A stretch of 64,000 nucleotides of DNA from Coturnix japonica (Eukaryota > Chordata > Aves > Galliformes > Phasianidae): NCBI RefSeq assembly GCF_001577835.2, contig NC_029518.1:37463830-37527829 (forward strand), given 5' to 3'. The translations under genes were made by a program, and so were the position numbers. Shown here piece after piece: positions 51,544 to 60,300 of the stretch. The notes beneath the pieces were generated by a model. It was not told where the DNA came from. It was given only the letters and a program-made list of their open reading frames with translations, and did no database searches. The number at the start of each line of letters is the position of its first letter. The first letter of the stretch is position 1.

Positions 51544-54500
51544 TTAATGAAGACTTTGATGATGTTCATAGCAACTTTATGTCTTGAATTGTTAGCAAGT
51601 ATTTCAAAACACTTGAGTGGAAGAGGAAGCAACAGAATTATTTTTTTTCTGAGCCCTCCCACCCTGCATATGCATGCATGCCTGGGGCACATGTGCAAAC
51701 CTTACTGTCACTGTAATTTCAATATATTATACACACTGTGAATACCAAATTCAGCCCTGTCAGAGGCATGGGGTTGGTGCACATTCTTAACCTCTCTCTG
51801 CAGCTGTCCTCACAAAGCAAGTACTTCTCTTTGAGATCTTTCTTTGGCTTTCACGATGCACTGCTGTACTACTGGAAATAGTTTTGTTTGAGAGGTGTCT
51901 GAGTGATGCCAATGAGAAATCTGGGAAGACTCAGGCATCTACAGAGATGGCCCTGGTGAATGAGAATTTGTGTTTTAGGACAGTTGAAAAATCAAAAAAG
52001 TCTTATGAAATTTATGGAGAATACATGAACGTAACCAGAATAAGCTGAGATGAGAGGAAGTGTAGGATGGAAATCAGAAGAAGAAAGGAAGATGATGGGA
52101 TGAATGCAAACATGCCAAAACCATGAAGATGTAAGTAGAAACAGTAAACCGTGCTATCAGTGGGTTTGTCAGAAGACAGAAGTGTATCCATACTGTTGTC
52201 ATGGTTTTGTACGTATAGTAATGATATCAGAAGGAGAATTCAACAAAATCCTTTCTTTCACATTGATTGTGAAACATTCAGCTTACTCAAGGAACAGGAC
52301 ACTGAATGAGGCCCAGACATATAACAGCACAACTGATTTTCCTGAATTTTATTTATGCTAAATTCCAGTCCCAAACTGTACGGTTCACCTCAGCTCACCT
52401 TTAAATGTTTTTCTTTTTTTTTCCCACAACATCAAGAAAAAGGCATCATCTGACATTAACTACTTGTCAAACATCTTTTTATCTGTGGCTTATGGATAAT
52501 TCCCAGTCATCCACCAGCTTCTCTCAGTTATGATCTGGACACCTGCAGAGTTGGTAGATTGTCCTGCTGGCAGCTAATGTGACAACTCACTGCCTCTCAT
52601 CAGGTTTGACTGAGGTCTAAGTTTCTCAGTCTGCAGCTATTTAACATGCTAACACCTATTCTTAGCAGGATAACGCTGCACTTGAAGTAACTGGGTGAAA
52701 GCAGTTGATGTTTCTAGACTAAACTACACACTAAACTTCCTTGAAACTGCAGAATCTACAGCCCAGTCCTTTGAGCTTTACCTCTGCAAGTAACTCTTGT
52801 GGATGTGTATCATCCATACATCTTTGTGAAAAGTACCCCTGTCAGTGGGTGACTGGACTCAACTTTAGCCCACTGCTGGCAGAAGGCATGGCAAATACCC
52901 AATTATCTCCAGAGTTACCTCTCTCTTTCTGAAGGAAGACAGCAGTGATATTCTTTTACCTATCGTTCTTAGCAGCAGTGCTTCATGTCAGGAGCTCATT
53001 GGAAGGAACTCTGTCTACCCGTGGATTTCATTTCCTTGATTGGTTTGCCAGTATCCCAGACTGTTGATTTTTTGGACAGGATGCATGGCTCATCTGTTTT
53101 CTCAGGCTCTTGCCTGAAGACATGGTGGTGAACACATCTAGTTTATCCTGGAGTGGACTCTGCACTCAGTTGACACAGATCAACAAGACCTCTGTTTTAT
53201 CTGCAAATTGCTAATGGTACCCAGAGGCTGTCTGGTCATATTTAATTAATAAAAGGTAAATTAAAAGCTGCTATATTTCATTGGAACTTAATTGTCATAG
53301 GAAGAGCTCATGAGGGAGGTATGCAAGTTTTTATGGGAGGTTATTTTGACAGAAATCATCATTTGTCAAAAGACAGGAAAAAAAAAAAATTAAAAATTAA
53401 AAGCAGCACATTGCCAGTGTTTTGTTTCTCATTCTCACTGTTCTTCTACATTACAAATCAGCAAATGATGAAATCCAGACATGAAGAAACACAAGGACTA
53501 ACTGGCTCTGAGCATAAATCCCTCTTTCTTACTTGACACTCATTTTTCCAATTGTCAGTGTCTTCAGTTATTTCAGAGATGTTTTAGTTGAAGGAGTAGA
53601 ATAGATAAGGATATTTTGGATACAGATGGAAAAGAGTAAGGAGGGAAGATTTAAGAAGCTTAAGAAAGATAAATGAACAAGGAAAGTTGAGACGCTGAAG
53701 AGATATGGTTGATTTCTTACTGGGCTTGTTTGTACATTAGTATGCACTGTACTTGCTTATCAGTGCTCCTTAATCCACCATGCTCCACTTGTGTAAGATG
53801 TGCATATCAGATACCTAAAATTGCTGCTAAGTAGGGAAACAGCATTGAACAGTTTCAGTACAAAACTTTTCAAGATGAGGGTCTTCAGCTTGATGAAGAT
53901 GGGGCTCTGTTGCCGTGTGATAAAAAGATCATCCTATAATGCAATGCTGGTTTGCATCACCCATTTCCTTTCTAACAAAATACGCTGTCCACATACAATT
54001 TCTAGATTTATGTTTATATTTATATATACACCTATGTTTATGACACGATTGTCTTTTTCTTTAAGTTCTCTGACATCATCAAAAGCTACTTTTTCTACAA
54101 TGAAAGCAAACAAACAAACAAACAAACCAAAATTGACATTTTCCTGGCAATTCCTGGGGCTTTTATAATGCCTTTGCCTTGGGCTGCACTGACACCTAGT
54201 GTTCATATCCTTAGAGCAAGAATAGCCTGCAGCTTTGATGGATTTTGAGTATTTTCCTATTATTACACAATTACATGGGTATATGGGTCCCCTCACCTTG
54301 TCAGTCATGGAACTGGGCCGAACCGGCCCATAAACCATTGACAAAATGCTACTGAGCCAGGTCTCAAGCTGTCTCTGTCCATGACTGAGTTCACAGAAAT
54401 TGCCTTTTCCTGAATTACAGAAATTTATGACTTGTGTAATTCAAAGTGGCAATTGTTATTTGGTACCTGTGAGAAGATCTGGTAAGAGAAGTGTTCCCTA

Positions 54501-56094
54501 CTCATTTATTGTTCTAAAGCACAACACAACTATGTAAGCAACAAACTATTGTTTACAGTCTTAACCAAATTAGAAACAGTAGCTCTGCAAAATGGCTATG
54601 TGGAAAATAAAAGATGAGCAGGTTTACTCTTTAAATGGCTTGAGTTCTGCTTCCCTCTAGGCTTAGAATACTTTTGTTTCTCCAGGGCTAATTGTTTATC
54701 CTTTCTGTGCCAATTCTCCTACCCATAAACCGAGGATAATAATGCACCCATGCTGTGAAGCTAACTTTGTGTAACAATATTTACAGAGATCCATGAAATC
54801 TTCCATGAGCACCACAGATGTTCGAATTTATGTAGTATGCATTAAACATTATATTATTTGGCAGCATTCCTTTAGATTGTCACACTTTGGCCTGTTAGAA
54901 CTTCATTTGTGCTGTGGAGAGGAATCACCACACAGAACATCTGGAGATGAAACCACATCCATGATGTTCTTTCTCAGCTCTTGGCTGAACAGGCTGTACA
55001 AATGGCAGGTTCCAGCTATGGAATTACATCTGACAGACACTGAGGGTACAAGTCTGACTTGGAGGAAACTGGTCTCACCCTCTATCAAACACCTGTTTTA
55101 AGTGCTTCAGATATATAAAACTATGCATTTTCTGTCATGTAATTATATATAAGAAATTAGATGTGAATATGATCTTTCTTCACATACACCCTGTGGTATG
55201 AGATTGAAAGTGAGACCAATCATGGCTGATATTTTATGTTTTCCATCAATACAGCAGAACCACTTGGTTTTGGTGACAACAATAGCACAGAAGAGAGTCT
55301 GCACATTTGTTTTTGGCACAGGAAATCCTGTTCACATGTTGCACAGAACAACATGGGAGAATATATCCAAAAGCCTCTCCAACAATTATTTTTGCAGAGC
55401 ACCCATCAAAGTGAGTGCCTATGTTGCCTGTTCACAGCTATCTTGAGGGCAAAAATAGGAAAGGTGAACAAAGGTATATTGAATACATAGTGAGGCTTGT
55501 AAAAATGGTTCATCTGTTACTGCTATGCTTGACGAATCTTCAAAAGGAAAGCAACCCTTTTCTTTTCCCCTTTAAGGATATTTAAAACTACCTGAATATT
55601 TATCAAGTTATCAAGCAAGTTATTTCATACATGCGTTCCTTTTGCTATGGAACTCCATTTATCATTTATCACACCACTTCTTATATTTTGCATTTTTTCA
55701 CATTTTGTATGGCTTACCCTAGCACTAAATAAAGAACCAAGCATTTGTTCATTTTGGGAAGTACCACCTGGTTTGAGTTTAGTCAGGAGGAGAAGGACCA
55801 CCTTCCCATGTAATGGTATTGAGGTAGCTCAAAGCAACAGGCTGGTGGTTTCTCTCCACCCACAGCAGCCCCAACAGACCTCTTAGTCTCACTCAAAACT
55901 CAGCTCACAGTTGGGCTCCTCATTCCCACTTACACTGTGCCTAGATCTGGAAAGCTGTTCATAATTTTTGCCCTCTGGTGTCCCTTTCAGAACATTGCAG
56001 CAAACGAGTTAAGACCACGGAGAAATGAGAGTCGTATTTGCACAATTCACTAACTCTGGACTGAGAACTTGAGTAGCCACTTTAATGGGATAGA

Positions 56095-56214
56095 TCAAGT
56101 ACTAGATCAGATTACCCACAGCCCCATCCAACCTGGCCTTAAACACCTCCAGGGACAGGGCATCCACAGCCTCTCTGGGCAACTGCTCAGGAACCTTACC
56201 ACTCTCTCTAAAGA
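56095..56214 (-). mobile_element. CR1 LINE fragment lacking its tail
   Basis: CCCCATCCAACCTGGCCTTA, CCTCCAGGGACAGGGCATCC and CTCTCTGGGCAACTG are characteristic of the inverted distal CR1 ORF2. Both ends are missing. The right end abuts the possible LTR at 56220. Confidence 0.85.
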
Positions 56215-56219
56215 GTTAA

Positions 56220-56592
56220 TGTTCCGGTTCTATGGACTGCCTATTTGGACCATTTTGGTTCTCGGAGGGACTCCCGAGAGAACTTCGCAGGCAGAGGAAG
56301 AAGGGCAGAGCTCCTGGCTGCAGAGTCGCCTCTATTCTGCTGGTGGAGTTTCCATTTTTGTGGCGATAAAGCACGTGGCTCCCTCTGCAATCCACACCAT
56401 TAGACTTCGGCTTTGGACTCTTTCATTTTGTTTGGTTTAGTTGGATTTAGTAATGAGAATTCCTCTTCAGATGGTTGTCACTGTTGTTTTTCTTTCCTTT
56501 TTCTTTTAAACGCATCTACCGTCTCCCTGCGCTCCCTCACCCCCTCTCCCGGCTCTCCCGAGGCACGGGCCCAGGCTGGGGCAGAATAAACA
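56220..56592 (+). mobile_element. Possible LTR fossil
   Basis: Directly after a truncated CR1, a segment starts TGTT and ends AACA and is flanked by GTTAA on both sides (56215-56219 and 56593-56597). It carries AATAAA close to its right edge. Alternatively the LTR continues to about 56690, with the AATAAA marking the end of an R region. Family and exact end are uncertain, and the flanking match could be chance. Confidence 0.35.
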
Positions 56593-57175
56593 GTTAACAT
56601 CGCTTTCTTCCCAGCTAGAGACCTTGCTCCCTTGTGTGTGACACTGCCTTTCTCTTCCCCGAGCATGGCTCTTTATTCTTTTCCCACTACCACTGCTGGA
56701 GGCTCTAGAAGGGAGCAGAAAGGATGTAAACATGCCTGAAAGGGATGCTTAAGGGACTCCAGTCATCCCTAAAGGGGAAAGGGAGGATGCTGGAATGCTG
56801 TGGAAAGGAATAAAGGGGATGTACATGTGAACTAAGGAGATAAGGGAGACTTGGTGCTTGCAGGGAGGATAACAGAGAAGACATGAAGATACACCAGAGG
56901 GAATGGAGGGGCTCTGAGTGAAATCTACAAAGATTTGGAGCACTGGCTTGGGCATCCTGTGTTCCTGCAGGTATGCAAGGGGTTGCTTCCTTTGGCCGCA
57001 CTGCCCTGGTAAATACATATATTTTTGGAACATGTGAACCCCTCCCTCTGCCCCAAGGGCCTTACAAATGGAAGACTGGCACAGCTAGCCTTGGCAACTG
57101 GCACTTCACATCACCAAGAGTCACTAAGCCTTTTGTGATGTCATAAATCCCGCAGCAGACCTGGGGCCCCACAAG

Positions 57176-57284
57176 CACAGTGTCTGCTGGTGCAGATGCT
57201 GGTGCTGTTGCTAGTACTAGTACTGGTACTGGTGCTGGTGCAGGTATTGGTACTGGCAGTGTTGGCACTGGTAGTAGTGCGCAG
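57176..57284 (+). repeat. GGTACT/GGTGCT hexamer-type microsatellite upstream of exon 1
   Basis: About 100 bases of imperfect (GGTRCT)n with interspersed GGTGCA and GGTATT units lie immediately 5' of the ANKRD26-like start codon, presumably in the 5' UTR or promoter. In other frames it gives Val/Leu or Ala/Pro-type low-complexity peptides, which I treat as artefacts. Confidence 0.8.
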
Positions 57285-57296
57285 TTTTGACGGATC

Positions 57297-57343
57297 ATGA
57301 AGATCCAGAAGCTTTTCCGGAGACTGAGAAAGACATTGAGAAG
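57297..57343 (+). CDS. ANKRD26-like gene, exon 1 coding part
   Basis: The exon encodes 15 full codons plus two bases: MKIQKLFRRLRKTLR and the start of an Arg codon. It is followed by a good donor (AG|GTATGT at 57344). An in-frame TGA at 57288-57290 fixes this as the first usable ATG of the frame, and the -3 base is A. The peptide is strongly basic and amphipathic, which could serve as a membrane- or nucleic-acid-contacting or organelle-targeting segment. That is inference only. A hexamer-type microsatellite lies immediately upstream. Confidence 0.6.
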
Positions 57344-60300
57344 GTATGTGCCTGCTGGTTTCTGTTCTCAAGGGCACTCAGGTGTGCTTAAAAGCCTGGC
57401 AAAATCAGCACATGTCCTGACGATGGCAGCTCAGCCCACAGGCGAATTTGGCCTCCCTGCACATAGCCCATCCCGCGCATATATACCTCCCAGAATGACT
57501 GCACACCTGTTCTAGACATCATTTCTTCCCCTCTGGTCACCCCCATCATCCCATGCCTCCACTGGCCAGTATCAGCTGGAGGCAGGAAGAAAAGCTGCCT
57601 GGGGCTACTGTGGGCTGTCAGCACCTCTGGCAATAAAGTATGCTGCATCTTTCATAGCAGTCTTGCTATGAGGAAGAGCTTGCTGATAAACCGTAGCATA
57701 CAGGAAAATAACATTTAAGTATCTAATAGCAAGTGTGTGCTGCTCTCTCCCAGTTTGCTGTCAGTCTGAAACAGGTGGCCAAGAAAGGGCTGTTAGGAGC
57801 GCAATAGGCAGCGTGTGCAACTGAATGTGCCTTCCATTTTCCAGGTGCAGTGCTTGTGTGCACCCCATGGACACAGAGCAGGAAAGTGTGGGAGAAAGCC
57901 CTTTGGAATATAAAGTCAAGCAGGTGACGGTCTTCTTCTGGATTTATAAAATGCTTGCCATTGCATCGTCCTTTGAGCTGATTTCCTTAAGTGTTGACAG
58001 TTTTTATTCTTTACAGTTTGTATTTGTTAACTTTGAACAGGCAGAGGACAGCACAGATGGAGTATCAGCAGCAACTTCTGCCCCGCTCAGTCTCTCCAAC
58101 ACGGATGGAGTAGCAGCGGCAACTTCTGCCCCACTCGGTCTGACTGAAACCTTTGCAAGTCACTCAAGTTCAGCAAATGATGTTGAGCAGCGACTTAAGA
58201 GACAGCTAGAGCTATGGTCTTCTTGGGTAGGAAACCTCTTTGGGAACATCTCTGAGGTGCGAGAGAGCAACAAGAGCTTGTCTCAGCAGCAGAAAAAATC
58301 CAATAGAAAAGCTCATAGGCAAAGTAGACAGATGGAGCAATGGGAAGAAATACTTCGGGAGAAGACATGGGTTTTAGAAGCAACAGAAAAAGTACCTTTC
58401 CATGCCCAGAAGCAGGCAAAGGAATGTTGTGCTTCACACCTTGCAAAAGGTGATCTGAGAAAAGAAAATGCAGAGAAGGAAGTTCTACAGGAACAATTGG
58501 CCCAGCTCCAAAGTGAAAACCTTTTACTCCGTCAGCAGCTGGAAGATGTGCAGAGGACCAACCAGGAAGGAGCAGTGAGCGATGTCTTTAAACACAAGAC
58601 AAAGTAGAAGAACAGGTCAGGTGGACACTGAAGTAGAACAACTCCCAAAGTCATCCGGTGCCTCTAGAATTTATATGGCTTCCTGCCGGGGAGGCCATCA
58701 CTTTGGTTGCTTCTGTTTTGTTCCCTTTCTGCTGCCATTTGGCAAGTGGCAAATCCCAGCTCTACTCCCCAGTGAGGGTTGGGCGATTCTCCTCTACCAC
58801 CTTTCTTCCCTTTGTAGTTCACTCAGAAAAATGATCTAAATATAGGAACCAGTAAGCGAAAAGAAAAATGCAGGCTTCAGTTGTATACCATTTACTTCAC
58901 ACTCCTGCACCATTGTTTCTCTAGAGAACAGTTGGACAGCTGCAACAAGAGCTTGCTGAGGCTGTCACAAAGCAGCAGATTGCAGAAGCATCCCTGAAAA
59001 CTTCTGCTGACTTACATGGTGTACTGAGGAAAGAAAACAACAAATTGCAAGAGGATTTGGTCAAGGCTAATTCCAAGGTATGCAACATCTGTGAATATGT
59101 TTGTATGGGTGAAGTTGTTAATTTCCTCCAATGAGTGAAAGGGAAGAAATCAGCTGCGAGCAAACATAGTGACGTATCCACCAATTAACCCGACTTATCC
59201 TGGGACCTCGACTGTCTGGGAGAGAGACACAAACATGGATGCCATGATGTCTTCTCTCAATTTATTGCTGCATCACACTCCTTATATACCATCCTAAGTC
59301 CCGCGCAGACGTGTACACTTGCTACGCAAAACCTGATGCACGCGAGAGAACCTATACACACACCTGCCTAAACCCCCTGCCCACTAACTCTTAACCTACA
59401 GGCCTAACTCAGCTATTCTAGAACACTCCATCTACTCAGAACTACTGTATGCACTCATAAATCCTTGCAAAGACAACTTAGCACCCCAACACATAGGATG
59501 TTGTTGTTTTTCCACTGCATACAGGTGCATGACCTTTCTGAGCAGCTGGAGGTAGAACACGCAAAGTCGCTGCTGCAAAGAAGGGCAAATGAGGCTCTGC
59601 GAGTGAAGGAGGCTGTTCTCAAGCAGCGCTTAGAGGCTGTGGTGGCAGATTATAAAACATCAGCACAGGTTAAAAAGAAGCATGAAGAAAAATTGCAAGT
59701 GACACTTGCCGATAATTTCAGAAAACAGTCGATGTCAGAAAAATCTCTGAAGCTTTCTGAAGATTACTGCCGTTACCTGGAGAAAGACATCTTGATAATG
59801 AAGAAAGACTTTGACAGGGCTAATGCCAAGGTATGCAATGCCTGTGAGCGTGTTGGCATAGGTTAAGCTGTTCTTTTCACCTAAACAGTGCAAGAGAAGA
59901 AATAATCTGAAAACAAGTGCAGGACACGTTTGTCTGAAAGCAATAAAAGTTGTATCACTGTTAATGATGGTTTTCCAGATGAGAGCATAATCTGATCTGA
60001 AACATCAGCAAAGCTAGCTGCTTTCAGTCACAAGAAAGAGGCAATCCCAAGCCACAAAGAGTCAGTGGAAGCTCTTACTCGGGCCCTAGAGTACGTTACT
60101 CTCCTTGCCTCCTCCCCTTTCATTTCACAGAATACAAGTAGCTTCTCAGGGAGCTCATCTTCAGGCCGAGGGGCAAAGCAGTGTTTGGAGAACAGTATCC
60201 AGAGAAGGAAGAATCACAGAATCACAGAATTGTAGGGGTTGGAAGGGACCTCTAGAGATCAAGTCCAACCCCCTGCCAAAGCAGGTTCCCTACACCATGT

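Larger units (their letters stand above)
41927..56094. other. Intergenic sequence without recognisable genes
   Basis: AT-rich unique sequence with short simple repeats (T24 at 47088-47111, CAAA units at about 54100-54126). Open frames reach about 130 codons, such as at 42.34 and 48.9 kb, but lack family resemblance and splice context. No CR1, LTR or transposon was recognised here. Confidence 0.5.

Noticed and set aside
57062-57377. Minus-strand Ala/Pro/Val and Thr/Ser repeat peptides
   Set aside because: They are reverse translations of the hexamer microsatellite.
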